Shown: positions 20,999 through 29,979 of the stretch, piece by piece | Position numbering within the stretch: the stretch's first letter is position 1 | Layout of the letters: each line of letters opens with the position of its first letter | Origin: Staphylococcus equorum | Lineage (GTDB): Bacteria; Bacillota; Bacilli; Staphylococcales; Staphylococcaceae | Assembly (NCBI RefSeq): GCF_029024965.1 | Contig: NZ_CP118982.1 | Location: 372,001 to 436,000, forward strand | DNA: 64,000 nucleotides | Direction: 5' to 3' | Notes under the pieces: model-generated | What the model was told of the DNA's origin: nothing | The model's database searches: none | The model's input: the letters and a program-made list of their open reading frames with translations, nothing else | Translations under genes and position numbers: made by a program

Positions 20999-21819
20999 TG
21001 AAACATATTAATAAACACAATCTCATTTTCTATGGTTTTTCTTTCTATCTCATCGTCATTATAATAGCACAATTTTTTGTTTCAACTAATAGTGCGTTAG
21101 AAGTGCATTTAGGTAATGCTTTGGAAACGCCAAGTCTGACTCATTGGTTAGGGACAGATGATTATGGTAGAGATTTATTATCACGAGTTATCGTTGGGGC
21201 AAGGTATACTTTAATCATTAGTTTGATTACATTATTCGTTACGGTAATTATTGGTGTTCCACTTGGTCTTTTAGCCGGTTACAAAAAGGGAATCGTCGAT
21301 ACAGTGATTATGCGTTTAATTGACATTGGACTAAGCATTCCAGAATTTGTATTGATGATTGCATTTGCCAGCTTTTTTAAACCGAGTATTTGGAATTTAG
21401 TCATCGCCATTACAATAATTAAATGGATGACATATACAAGACTTACACGTTCTGTAATAAGCAGTGAAATGATGAAACCCTATATACAAATGGCTAAGTT
21501 ATTTAATGTGCCAACGCGTACAATTATTTGGAAACATTTTTTACCACAAGTTACGCCATCTATTATTGTGCTGATGACTGTTGATTTTGGTAAAATCATT
21601 CTTTATATTTCATCACTATCCTTTTTAGGGCTAGGCGCACAACCACCTTCACCTGAATGGGGAGCAATGCTTAATGCTGGACGTGACTATATTAGCTCAT
21701 ATCCATTACTGTTAATTGTTCCAGCAACTTTAATTACACTAACAATTTTATTATTTAATTTAGCTGGTGATGCCTTACGAGATAAATTATTAAAAGGGAA
21801 GCGTGATTTGGATGACTAA
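20998..21819 (+). CDS. nikC: Nickel ABC transporter permease NikC
   Basis: A 273-residue permease of the OppC/DppC/NikC family. [21 protein letters not shown] is the hallmark near residue 48, followed by five to six helices and the [15 protein letters not shown] motif near the C-terminus. It pairs with NikB to form the channel. Its stop codon overlaps the nikD start by eight bases. Confidence 0.9.
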   Translation: MKHINKHNLIFYGFSFYLIVIIIAQFFVSTNSALEVHLGNALETPSLTHWLGTDDYGRDLLSRVIVGARYTLIISLITLFVTVIIGVPLGLLAGYKKGIVDTVIMRLIDIGLSIPEFVLMIAFASFFKPSIWNLVIAITIIKWMTYTRLTRSVISSEMMKPYIQMAKLFNVPTRTIIWKHFLPQVTPSIIVLMTVDFGKIILYISSLSFLGLGAQPPSPEWGAMLNAGRDYISSYPLLLIVPATLITLTILLFNLAGDALRDKLLKGKRDLDD

Positions 21820-22591
21820 TATACTCGAGATATCCAATCTATCAATCAAAGATAATTCAGGTACTAAGCTCATTCATAATATCAACTTAGGACTTAAGCA
21901 AAGTAAAGTGAATGTCCTAGTTGGTGAAAGTGGTTCGGGTAAAAGTTTAACTGCCAAAGCACTCGTTCAACGTGTACCACGTACATTAGATATAGAATTT
22001 GATGGATTACGTTACAAAAACCAAAGTGTCAGAGATATGCATACTTTATTAGGCAAAGATATCGGTTTTATTTCTCAAGACTATACACACAGCTTTAATG
22101 ATCATACAAAACTGGGTAAACAACTTATGGCTGTTTACAGAATGCACTATAAAGTTAAGAAAGCAGTGGCAAAGCAGTTTGTCATCAAAGCATTACAATG
22201 GGTAGATTTAGTACCTGACCAAGTCATGGACCGCTACTGCTTTAGCTTGTCTGGAGGACAACTTGCTAGGGTACAAATTGCGAGTGTTCTGATGTTAAAT
22301 CCAGAAGTCATTATCGCTGATGAACCAACCTCATCATTAGATGCGATAACGGGTTATAATGTAATGAACTTAATTAAACATTTAGCGGAAGTGCATCAAG
22401 TAACTTTATTAATTATCACACATAATTTATCACACGTTTTAGATTTTAGTGACTGGATTCATGTGATACGTCACGGAGAAATGATAGATTCTAATCATGT
22501 TCAAGCTTTTAAAAATCACAATGTAAAACCCTATAGCCTGGAGTTATTTAATTCCCGTAGTCAGCTAAGAAGGGAGAATGCTTATGATTGA
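21812..22591 (+). CDS. nikD: Nickel ABC transporter ATP-binding protein NikD
   Basis: A 259-residue ATPase of the Opp/Nik family: Walker A GESGSGKS near residue 40, signature [10 protein letters not shown], Walker [13 protein letters not shown] and the switch histidine in ITHNLS. The start at 21812 is preferred; an in-frame codon three codons upstream lacks a better ribosome site. NikD and NikE form the asymmetric ATPase pair of the importer. Confidence 0.88.
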   Translation: MTNILEISNLSIKDNSGTKLIHNINLGLKQSKVNVLVGESGSGKSLTAKALVQRVPRTLDIEFDGLRYKNQSVRDMHTLLGKDIGFISQDYTHSFNDHTKLGKQLMAVYRMHYKVKKAVAKQFVIKALQWVDLVPDQVMDRYCFSLSGGQLARVQIASVLMLNPEVIIADEPTSSLDAITGYNVMNLIKHLAEVHQVTLLIITHNLSHVLDFSDWIHVIRHGEMIDSNHVQAFKNHNVKPYSLELFNSRSQLRRENAYD

Positions 22592-23273
22592 ATTAACAGG
22601 AATAAATTTTAAATATGATCAAGATCCTATTTTAACTAATATTAACCTGACTATAAAAGCGGATGAAATTATTGGTATCGTAGGTGAAAGTGGTTCCGGA
22701 AAAACAACTTTAGCGCATCTTATGCTAGGTTTACTTCAACCGACCGAAGGACAAATCATCACACATGGATTAACATTATTACCTATATTTCAGCATGCAT
22801 ATGATAGTTTTAATCCGAAATTTAATATGGGGAAATCCTTAGCAGAACCTATACAGTATTATAAAGGTACGGTTATGAGTGATGTACATCGAAGAATGAA
22901 AGTAATGATGACATATATGGACCTAGATACTAAGTTGTTGGATAGGTTACCTGATGAATTAAGTGGTGGCCAATTACAGCGATTTAATACAATCCGTACA
23001 CTTATGTTGGAACCAGATATGCTTCTATGTGACGAAATCACAGCCAGCTTAGATGTTATTGCAGAACAAAAAATGATAGAAGTGCTGAAAGATTATCATC
23101 ACAGAACACAAAAAGGCATGTTGATGATTTCTCATGATATTGCCTTTTTAAATCATTTGGTTGAAAGAGTTATTGTAATGAAAAATGGCATCATTGTAGA
23201 CGATTTTAATGTAGAGAATTTATTTAGTAATCAACGACATGAATATACAAAACAGTTACTTTCTATATATTAA
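22584..23273 (+). CDS. nikE: Nickel ABC transporter ATP-binding protein NikE
   Basis: A 229-residue ATPase with Walker A GESGSGKTT, signature LSGGQLQRFN, Walker B MLLCDEITASLD (a glutamate then Ile instead of the usual Pro) and ISHD. AGGGAGA lies 7-8 bases before the ATG at 22584, and the start overlaps the nikD stop by eight bases, the same arrangement as at nikC-nikD. It closes the nickel operon. Confidence 0.87.
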   Translation: MIELTGINFKYDQDPILTNINLTIKADEIIGIVGESGSGKTTLAHLMLGLLQPTEGQIITHGLTLLPIFQHAYDSFNPKFNMGKSLAEPIQYYKGTVMSDVHRRMKVMMTYMDLDTKLLDRLPDELSGGQLQRFNTIRTLMLEPDMLLCDEITASLDVIAEQKMIEVLKDYHHRTQKGMLMISHDIAFLNHLVERVIVMKNGIIVDDFNVENLFSNQRHEYTKQLLSIY

Positions 23274-23290
23274 GAAAGTGGCTGTTTATT
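23251..23290 (+). terminator. Hairpin at the end of the nickel operon
   Basis: AACAGTTACTTTC at 23251-23263 pairs with GAAAGTGGCTGTT at 23274-23286, spanning the nikE stop codon, followed by a moderately T-rich run. Confidence 0.6.
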
Positions 23291-23404
23291 TATATAACAT
23301 CTACAATCATTTAGAATTTCAAATAGTAATTCTTTATATATTATTGTGTTTAATACAACTTCCTGTATAATTTAAAATACGATAAAAAAAGGGGACATAA
23401 AACA

Positions 23405-24322
23405 ATGAAGAAACTATTATTACCTTTGTTAGTGTTGGTGCTTGTACTTGCAGCGTGTAGCAATGGCTCAGAAGACAAGTCGTCTAAAAAAGATAGCGAA
23501 AAAACAACTTACAAACAAGACTCAGGAGATAAAGTGAAAATACCTAAAAATCCTAAGCGTATTGTCGTTTTAGGGGCAACATATGCAGGTGGTTTAAAAC
23601 AACTTGATGCGAATATTGTAGGAGTTGCGAATATCGTTGATGACAGTAAAGTATTAAAAGAAAAATTTAAAGATGTGGAGAAGGTAGATGCTGAAAATGT
23701 AGAAAGCGTCGCGAAACTCAAACCAGATTTAATCATTACTTATAATACAGATAAAAACTTGAAAAAAATGAAAAAAATAGCACCAACTGTTGCCTTTGAT
23801 TATGCAAAACATGATTATAAAGAACAGCACCTAGAGCTAGGGAAAATTGTTGGCAAAGAAGATAAAGCAAAAAAATGGGTTGAAGACTGGGAGCAAAAAA
23901 CAAAAGATGATGGTAAAGAAATCAAAGATGCCATTGGAGCAGATACAACAGTGTCTATCATCAAAGATTTTGATAAAAAAATCTATGCGCTAGGTAAAAC
24001 ATATGGTCACGGTAGTGAGATTTTATACGACTCATTTGGGTTGAAAATGCCAGAGACAGTAGAAAAAGCAACAAAAGAAAATGATTTAGCTGATATCTCA
24101 GAAGAAGAGCTTCCTAAAATGGCTGGCGATTATGTTGTGACTCCTGTAGCAAAAGGGTCTGACTTATCATTTGAAAATAAAGAAATTTGGAAAAATACTG
24201 AAGCGGTACAAAACAATCATACATTTAAAGTAGACGAAGGCATTTATTGGTTGAATGATCCGTATTCATTAGAATATGAACGTAAAGATTTAAAAGAGAA
24301 ATTATTAAATAGCAATTCATAG
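23405..24322 (+). CDS. Iron(III)-hydroxamate siderophore-binding lipoprotein, FhuD2-like
   Basis: A 305-residue lipoprotein with lipobox LAAC (Cys18) and a class III (TroA-like) binding fold with two lobes. Segments such as NPKRIVVLGATYAGGLKQL, LGKIVGKEDKAK and IYWLNDPYSLEYERKDLKEKL closely follow staphylococcal FhuD2, the membrane-anchored receptor for ferrichrome and other hydroxamate siderophores. It should deliver iron-siderophore to a permease encoded elsewhere; no fhuBG genes are adjacent. I see no clear Fur box in the 130 bases upstream. It ends at its own terminator. Confidence 0.85.
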   Translation: MKKLLLPLLVLVLVLAACSNGSEDKSSKKDSEKTTYKQDSGDKVKIPKNPKRIVVLGATYAGGLKQLDANIVGVANIVDDSKVLKEKFKDVEKVDAENVESVAKLKPDLIITYNTDKNLKKMKKIAPTVAFDYAKHDYKEQHLELGKIVGKEDKAKKWVEDWEQKTKDDGKEIKDAIGADTTVSIIKDFDKKIYALGKTYGHGSEILYDSFGLKMPETVEKATKENDLADISEEELPKMAGDYVVTPVAKGSDLSFENKEIWKNTEAVQNNHTFKVDEGIYWLNDPYSLEYERKDLKEKLLNSNS

Positions 24323-24329
24323 TGAGCTG

Positions 24330-24379
24330 AACATACTGCGAGGACTTTTTATTTATAAAGCCTTCCAGTATGTTTTTTT
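24330..24379 (+). terminator. Terminator after the FhuD2-like gene
   Basis: AACATACTG at 24330-24338 pairs with CAGTATGTT at 24366-24374, with inner pairing, followed by a run of Ts. Confidence 0.85.
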
Positions 24380-24476
24380 ATTAAAAAGTAAGTGACTACC
24401 GCTATCATGATGAATCTATTCAAATGTGTATTGAAAATAAATAATCAAGATGTTACAGTAAATGCAATATATAAAG

Positions 24477-24603
24477 ACAAGGAGGATTAAAATGACAGCT
24501 TCTATGAGACTTCGCTAGAACCTTTTTGAATCATAAACACAATAAATTCAAAAAGGTACAGTTCACGCCACATTCTCATAGGGTGAAGTATGTCATTTTT
24601 TCC
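24477..24603 (+). promoter_or_regulatory. Macrolide-type leader attenuator upstream of the msr-like gene
   Basis: This untranslated leader contains a strong ribosome site (AAGGAGG, 24479-24485), an 8-codon leader peptide, a perfect 12-base hairpin (ACCTTTTTGAAT 24520-24531 with ATTCAAAAAGGT 24546-24557), and an outer stem. In the outer stem the leader-peptide codons pair with downstream bases: AAATGACA (24490-24497) with TGTCATTT (24591-24598), and TATGAGA (24503-24509) with TCTCATA (24574-24580). The outer stem ends in a T6 run, so it looks like an intrinsic terminator. Stalled ribosomes on the leader peptide would prevent it forming. The mechanism is inferred from structure and from known msr/erm leaders. 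Confidence 0.82.
24492..24518 (+). CDS. Leader peptide MTASMRLR of the msr-like gene
   Basis: An 8-codon ORF, ATG at 24492 to TAG at 24518, with an excellent ribosome site 6 bases upstream. The peptide MTASMRLR ends in the RLR motif known from ErmD-type leader peptides, which stall ribosomes in the presence of macrolides or ketolides; staphylococcal msr(A) leaders carry nearly the same peptide. Its codons form one arm of the predicted terminator-like stem, which fits an arrest-controlled attenuator. Confidence 0.85.
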   Translation: MTASMRLR

Positions 24604-24742
24604 TAATAAGAAGATAATGTATTAAGAGAGTACTATCACGTAAAGATAGTGGATATCATTAATATATTATGTGAGTGAGATAGGAGAAACCTGTCTTATT
24701 TTTTTGCGTGCACTTCCTTTTATTAATAAGGAGTGTATATCA

Positions 24743-26209
24743 ATGATGGAATATACAATTAAATTTAATCAAATAGCACACAATTTAACAGATTTTCGTT
24801 CTATAGAAATCGAAGCGCTACATGCTTATCAATTTGAAAAAATTGCATTAATCGGAGCAAATGGTACAGGTAAAACAACAATATTAAATATGATAAACCA
24901 AACTATTAAACCTGATTTAGGTACAATTGAAGTCAATGGTGAAATGCAATATTTTAAACAACTTAGTATGGATATAGATAGTGATTTTAACCAATTAAAA
25001 GGTGATGTGTTAAGTCAACTTAATCTACCAATGCATACGACAGATAAAATGAGTGGTGGAGAAAAAGCAAAGTATAAGTTAGCTAATATTATATCAAATT
25101 ATAGTCCCATTTTATTATTGGATGAGCCAACAAATCATTTGGATAAAAATGGAATTGACTATTTAGCTGATACTTTAAAATATTACTATGGGACATTAAT
25201 AATGGTTACGCATAATAGAGCGCTTATAGATGACATTGTAGATACAATTTGGGAAATACAAAATGATGGCACAATAAGGGTATTTAAAGGGAATTATAGT
25301 CAATATCATGCTCAATTAGAGCAAGAATATATTGAACATAGTCGTCAGTATCAACAATATCAAAGTGAGAAAGCTAGACTAACCAAAGCCAGTGAAGAAA
25401 AGCATAAACAAGCACAAAAATATGGGAAAGCAACATCTAAACAAAAGAACAAAAGTATTAAACCAGACAGATATAGTGCTTCTAAACAAAAAGATACAGT
25501 CGAGAAAGCAGCACAGAAACAGGCGAAACATATAGAAAAGCGATTAGAACAAATCGAAGAAATTGAACGACCTAAACAGCAATATGATTTTCAATTTCCT
25601 CAAAGTAAAGTTTATGAAGTGCATAATAATTATCCAATTATTGCTCAAAACTTCACATTAACACGCGAAGGTATCCCGCTCCTTAACGATACACGATTTC
25701 AAATTCCATATGGTTGTAACATTGCAATTATTGGTGATAATGGAGTAGGTAAAACTTCTTTGTTTGAAGCGATATATCATCAAGAAAAAGGTATTGATTG
25801 TTCACCAAAAGTGCGTATGGCCTATTATCGTCAACTTAGTTATGAAGCAATGCGAGATGTTTCACTTTTACAATTTTTAATGGAAGAAACAGATACGCAA
25901 GAACACTTTGCTCGAGCTATATTAAATAACTTAGGATTAAATGAGGCGCTTGAGCGTTCCTGTAAAGTTCTAAGTGGTGGTGAAAGAACAAAATTATCTT
26001 TAGCTGTGTTATTTTCTACTAAAGCTAATATGTTAATCTTAGATGAACCCACTAATTTTTTAGATATAAAAACATTAGAAGCATTGGAATTATTTATGAA
26101 TGCTTATCCGGGTATCATTTTATTCACTTCTCATGATGCAAAGTTCGTTGAAAATGTTGCAGATAAAAAATGGGAATTAACAAAACAATCAATCTATGAT
26201 GTAACGTAA
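24743..26209 (+). CDS. ABC-F ribosome-protection protein, Msr-type (macrolide/streptogramin B)
   Basis: A 488-residue soluble ABC-F protein with two ATPase domains and no membrane helices. Domain 1 has Walker A GANGTGKTT, signature MSGGEKAK and Walker B LLLDEPTNHLD. A long charged linker (about residues 190-290) follows, then domain 2 with GDNGVGKTS, LSGGERTKLS and LILDEPTNFLD. Length and long stretches (for example KAKYKLAN, YYYGTLI, LNNLGLNEALERSC) match staphylococcal MsrA closely but not identically. MsrA displaces macrolides and streptogramin B from the ribosome. The start at 24743 follows TAAGGAG. The Msr-type leader upstream supports drug-inducible expression. It may be an intrinsic chromosomal allele. 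Confidence 0.9.
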   Translation: MMEYTIKFNQIAHNLTDFRSIEIEALHAYQFEKIALIGANGTGKTTILNMINQTIKPDLGTIEVNGEMQYFKQLSMDIDSDFNQLKGDVLSQLNLPMHTTDKMSGGEKAKYKLANIISNYSPILLLDEPTNHLDKNGIDYLADTLKYYYGTLIMVTHNRALIDDIVDTIWEIQNDGTIRVFKGNYSQYHAQLEQEYIEHSRQYQQYQSEKARLTKASEEKHKQAQKYGKATSKQKNKSIKPDRYSASKQKDTVEKAAQKQAKHIEKRLEQIEEIERPKQQYDFQFPQSKVYEVHNNYPIIAQNFTLTREGIPLLNDTRFQIPYGCNIAIIGDNGVGKTSLFEAIYHQEKGIDCSPKVRMAYYRQLSYEAMRDVSLLQFLMEETDTQEHFARAILNNLGLNEALERSCKVLSGGERTKLSLAVLFSTKANMLILDEPTNFLDIKTLEALELFMNAYPGIILFTSHDAKFVENVADKKWELTKQSIYDVT

Positions 26210-26268
26210 AGCTATAAAATAAACAGCAGAATAAATATAGATGGTAGAGAAGTATTGGGGGATGTTAT

Positions 26269-26679
26269 ATGGAACAACAGCAAAAAATAAATAATTGGAT
26301 TGAAATGACAAAATATGTACACTACACAGAATCATTAATAGAAAAAACGTTAAAACAACAATATCATTTAAGTTTAAAAGAATTTTATGTACTATACGAA
26401 ATTTTTACAGCAACAGGAAAAAAATATAAAATGAATGATTTAATTAAAATAGTAGATTTGAGTCAAAGTGCAATGTCGCGTTTAATCGTTAGGATAGAAA
26501 GAATGGATTGTCCGCTCGTTTTTAGACAAGAATGTGTTGAAGATCAACGCGCTATGTATATCTATCTAACTGAAGAAGGATTAACAATGACTAAAAAGGC
26601 GTTGAACACATATGAACAATTGATTGAAAAGATTGACCTATCGCATATTCGTAAGCTCACTCATATTAACGATGATTAA
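26269..26679 (+). CDS. MarR family transcriptional regulator
   Basis: A 136-residue winged helix-turn-helix protein. The recognition helix region reads KIVDLSQSAMSRLIVRIERM and the wing RQECVEDQRAMYIYLTEEG, both typical of MarR/SarA-like repressors. It begins about 60 bases after the ABC-F gene in the same direction with no clear terminator between, so it may be co-transcribed. Whether it regulates that gene or the VOC gene downstream is unknown. Confidence 0.75.
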   Translation: MEQQQKINNWIEMTKYVHYTESLIEKTLKQQYHLSLKEFYVLYEIFTATGKKYKMNDLIKIVDLSQSAMSRLIVRIERMDCPLVFRQECVEDQRAMYIYLTEEGLTMTKKALNTYEQLIEKIDLSHIRKLTHINDD

Positions 26680-26822
26680 TTCATTTAATTTTAGTTTTAT
26701 AGTATAACCTAGGAAATAATCACAATGTAAGTGGATAACGGTTCTATAGTTTAAAGTAGGTGATTAACGCCCCCTATAGAGTGAGATATGATATGGTGAG
26801 TAAAAATAGAGGGCGTGTTAAA

Positions 26823-27203
26823 ATGGATATACAATCGGCATGGCTAAATTTACCAGTAAAAGACCTTAAAGCAAGTGAAGCATTTTTTAGTGAAATTGGC
26901 TTTAAAATTCAACAAAATGATGCTGTTTTGGATAAAATGAGAGGAATTCAAACGATCGATAATAAAATTATTATGCTTATTGAACGTAGCCAATTTAAAA
27001 AAGCATCTCAGCTTTCTAATATAGGCTCAAATGAAGCATTAGTTTCTATTTCTGTATCTCAGTCTCAAGATGTTGATGCATTATTAAATAAAGTTAAAGA
27101 AGCGGGTGGTAAAGTATTGCAGAGCGGTACGATGTTAGAAGGGTTTTATGGTGGTTTGTTTAGTGACATAGATGGCCATTTATTTAATATTATTGTGATG
27201 TAA
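26823..27203 (+). CDS. VOC family (glyoxalase/bleomycin resistance-like) protein
   Basis: A 126-residue single vicinal-oxygen-chelate domain of the PhnB/YycE kind: WLNLPVKDLKASEAFFSEIGF at the N-terminus and GGLFSDIDGHLFNII at the C-terminus. The usual first metal histidine of glyoxalase is absent in the N-terminal motif, as in many uncharacterised VOC proteins. The start at 26823 was preferred over upstream in-frame codons because the domain begins here and AGAGGG precedes it; an ATG at 26793 is possible. Function unknown. Confidence 0.72.
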   Translation: MDIQSAWLNLPVKDLKASEAFFSEIGFKIQQNDAVLDKMRGIQTIDNKIIMLIERSQFKKASQLSNIGSNEALVSISVSQSQDVDALLNKVKEAGGKVLQSGTMLEGFYGGLFSDIDGHLFNIIVM

Positions 27204-27260
27204 AGTAAGTAGTAACATATATTGTTAGGGTTGATAACGAATTTGGAAGGATGTATACCG

Positions 27261-28070
27261 ATGATAAAAGCAATTGCAGTAGATAAAGATGGAACGTTAT
27301 TTAAATCCAATCATACCTTTGATGAAATATATTTTGAAAAAATATTTGAAGGAATAACAAAACGTAATATCAAATTTATTGTAGCAAGTGGTAATCAATA
27401 TGCCCAATTACGATCATATTTCCCAGGCAAGGAAGCACAAATTACGTATGTAGCAGAAAATGGCGCCGTTACTTATGTTGATGATACATTAGTGTCTTCT
27501 TCACATTTTGATCAACAACTTACCTTTGATATTCTGCAGACAATTATGGTGGATTATAATATCTCTGATGTTATAGTAAGTGGGATTAAATCAGCATATG
27601 TTAAAAGTGATTGTAGCGATGAATTTATGAATTTTATTACTAACTATTACTACGATATTGAAAAAGTTGAAAACTTTAGTGATATCAAAGATGACCAGTT
27701 TGTTAAAGTGGCAATGAGAATCAAAGATGACAATATCGTAAATCAAGTGAAAACTGGTTTGGAAAGTGAATATGCACATGAAATACGAGCCGTGACAAGT
27801 GGTGCTGAGAGTGTGGATCTTATTTTACCTGGAGTGAATAAAGGTGTAGCGATTCAAGCACTTTTAAACCAGTGGGGCATAGAGCAAGACGAATTATTAG
27901 CTTTTGGAGATGCTAATAATGACTTAGAAATGCTAGCATTGACCACACATAGTTATGCTATGGCGAAATGTAGCCCAGAACTTGAAAAAATAGCTCAACA
28001 CCGCGCACCATCTAATGATGAATCTGGTGTATTACAAGTAATTGAGAGATACTTAAAGCAACAGGATTAA
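27261..28070 (+). CDS. Cof-type HAD hydrolase (sugar/flavin phosphatase-like)
   Basis: A 269-residue HAD phosphatase of the Cof/type IIB subfamily. Motif I reads AVDKDGT (nucleophile Asp7-like; the usual second D follows), motif II is VASGN, and motif IV GDANNDLEML near the C-terminus binds Mg2+. A cap domain lies between. Substrate is unknown; relatives act on sugar phosphates or flavin/PLP phosphates. GGAAGG lies 10 bases before the ATG at 27261. Confidence 0.82.
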   Translation: MIKAIAVDKDGTLFKSNHTFDEIYFEKIFEGITKRNIKFIVASGNQYAQLRSYFPGKEAQITYVAENGAVTYVDDTLVSSSHFDQQLTFDILQTIMVDYNISDVIVSGIKSAYVKSDCSDEFMNFITNYYYDIEKVENFSDIKDDQFVKVAMRIKDDNIVNQVKTGLESEYAHEIRAVTSGAESVDLILPGVNKGVAIQALLNQWGIEQDELLAFGDANNDLEMLALTTHSYAMAKCSPELEKIAQHRAPSNDESGVLQVIERYLKQQD

Positions 28071-28116
28071 GTATCAATATAAGTCGAAAATAATTGCATA
28101 GCAATTTAAATAAAAT

Positions 28117-28153
28117 AAAGGAAGCTTCCAAGATTTAGATGGAGGCTTCCTTA
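28117..28153. terminator. Bidirectional terminator
   Basis: AAGGAAGCTTCC at 28118-28129 pairs with GGAGGCTTCCTT at 28141-28152 between the convergent HAD and universal stress genes. Confidence 0.85.
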
Positions 28154-28165
28154 TTTATATGCCTA

Positions 28166-28588
28166 TTATTTTATAATTAATACAGGAAGATTCGCGCTGT
28201 TGGCAATTTTATGAGTGACATTCCCAAGAACATTTTTAATGTCTGGTTTTGCACGTTTATTACTCATGACGATAATGTCATATTTATTTTCTTCAACTTC
28301 TTGCAGAATAGATTGCTTGATGTATCCTGTACTAAATCTCACGCGAACATTTAAACCGAGATTTTCTAATTTTTGAACAAATGGATCTAGTTTTTTGCCT
28401 TTTTCGTTCGCTAATTCTTCAAAATGTTTACCATCATAGCGTACTGAGGTTTGTAAGTCACCTTCAGAAATAACATTGAAAATTGTAATTTCAGCGTCAT
28501 CTACGCCAGCAGTTAAGTTTTGTAGTTCTTGCGGAACGTTATCGAATGTGTTGCCAAAGTCATAAGCTAATAGTATTTTCTTGTACAT
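28166..28588 (-). CDS. Universal stress protein (UspA family)
   Basis: A 140-residue single-domain Usp protein: N-terminal KKILLAYDFGNTF, central DIIVMSNKRAKPDIKNVLGNVTHKIANSANLPVLII at the C-terminus, where the GxxxxG(9-10)G(S/T/N) ATP-loop of classical UspA is only partly kept (G at VLGNVT). It may be a non-ATP-binding member. Monocistronic, with GGAGGCG before the ATG. Confidence 0.85.
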   Translation of the reverse strand: MYKKILLAYDFGNTFDNVPQELQNLTAGVDDAEITIFNVISEGDLQTSVRYDGKHFEELANEKGKKLDPFVQKLENLGLNVRVRFSTGYIKQSILQEVEENKYDIIVMSNKRAKPDIKNVLGNVTHKIANSANLPVLIIK

Positions 28589-28665
28589 AATAGCGCCTCC
28601 TTTATTATTTACATACCCTAATAAAGATAATGTAATATGATTTTAAATTAAACAATTACTGAATT

Positions 28666-29730
28666 TTATACGTCTAACCCTATAATATCATTTATATGCT
28701 CATAACCTTCTGTTTTAAGGTATTTTGCCAAGTTTTTATTTAATTTTTTAGTTAGTCCTGGTCCTTCAAATACTAAAGCACTATAAAGTTGTACGAGCGA
28801 AGCGCCATGACGCATCATTGTAATGACGTCACTGGTATTAAATATACCCCCAGTACCAATAATTAAGAACTGACCATTTGTTTGTTTATAGGCATAAGAA
28901 ATGAGTTCTAGATTACGTTCAAATAGCGGTCTACCACTTAAACCACCAGTTTCATGCTGATTGTCAGAATGTAACTGTTCACGTTTCTGAGTGGTATTAG
29001 CTAAAATAATGCCATCAAAAGTTTCAACGATAGGGTCCAACATACGACCTAAACTATCTAAATCAAGATCTGAAGTCAGCTTGATAAAAATAGGCACGTT
29101 GACATTGTGACTGTCTTTATATGATTGAATTGCGGAACAAAGTTGTGAGAATTCATCTTTATCATGGAAGCTTTGTAAATTTTTAGTGTTAGGTGAGCTA
29201 ATATTCACAGTAAAAAAAGTTACATCATTTCTAAATGTATCGATTACTTTTATATAATCTTGATAACGTGATTCATAAGCAGTAAATTTATTCACACCCA
29301 CATTCAAACCTATAGGTACTTGATAGCTATATTTACGTAGGTTACTAAGTGCCTTATTCATACCTAAATTGTTGAAGCCCATACGGTTAATTAAAGCGTT
29401 ATCCTCAACTAATCGGTACATACGTGGTTTTGGGTTACCAGGCTGTGGTTTAGGTGTAACACCTCCGAGTTCTATAGCACCAAACCCTGCTTTCTCTAAA
29501 GCTTTAGGAACTTCACAAGATTTATCGAAGCCTGCTGCAAGACCAATAGGATTGTCAAAATGAATACCATGAATTTCTTGATGTAGGACTGTATGCTCAT
29601 AATGAAATAACTGTTCGATGACTGGTAATAATTTAGAATGTTTTTGTACGAATTTCAGTGCGTCAATAGTCATGCCATGTGCTTTTTCGGGATCATATTG
29701 AAATAAAATAGGTTTGATTAGTTTATACAT
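28666..29730 (-). CDS. pyrD: Dihydroorotate dehydrogenase (quinone), class 2
   Basis: A 354-residue flavoprotein of the membrane-associated class 2 family, oxidising dihydroorotate to orotate with quinone as acceptor. The N-terminal helices (residues 1-45) form the quinone entry; NPIGLAAGFDK and GFGAIELGGVTPKPQPGN follow. The catalytic serine lies in VNISSPNTK, and FMN-binding GTGGIFNTSDV is near the end. The gene stands alone and apart from the pyr operon, as is usual for class 2 enzymes in staphylococci. GGAGTGAT precedes the ATG. Confidence 0.94.
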   Translation of the reverse strand: MYKLIKPILFQYDPEKAHGMTIDALKFVQKHSKLLPVIEQLFHYEHTVLHQEIHGIHFDNPIGLAAGFDKSCEVPKALEKAGFGAIELGGVTPKPQPGNPKPRMYRLVEDNALINRMGFNNLGMNKALSNLRKYSYQVPIGLNVGVNKFTAYESRYQDYIKVIDTFRNDVTFFTVNISSPNTKNLQSFHDKDEFSQLCSAIQSYKDSHNVNVPIFIKLTSDLDLDSLGRMLDPIVETFDGIILANTTQKREQLHSDNQHETGGLSGRPLFERNLELISYAYKQTNGQFLIIGTGGIFNTSDVITMMRHGASLVQLYSALVFEGPGLTKKLNKNLAKYLKTEGYEHINDIIGLDV

Positions 29731-29979
29731 GAGATTATCACTCCGTTAATCGAATTTTATATGTATTTAAGCCAAAAGTTAATTTATATTGTTGGCTATA
29801 TTGAAAATGATGTCTTTAATAGACTAGCATTTTACTGTATATATGCCTAGAGTAAATCAAGATAATTTTAAGAAGTGTCACATAAAAAGTATGACAATAA
29901 GCATTATTGATTAAGATATGTTGAAAATGGTAATAATTAAGTAGCAATATTATAGCTTAATAGTTTTGGAGGGGTACAA

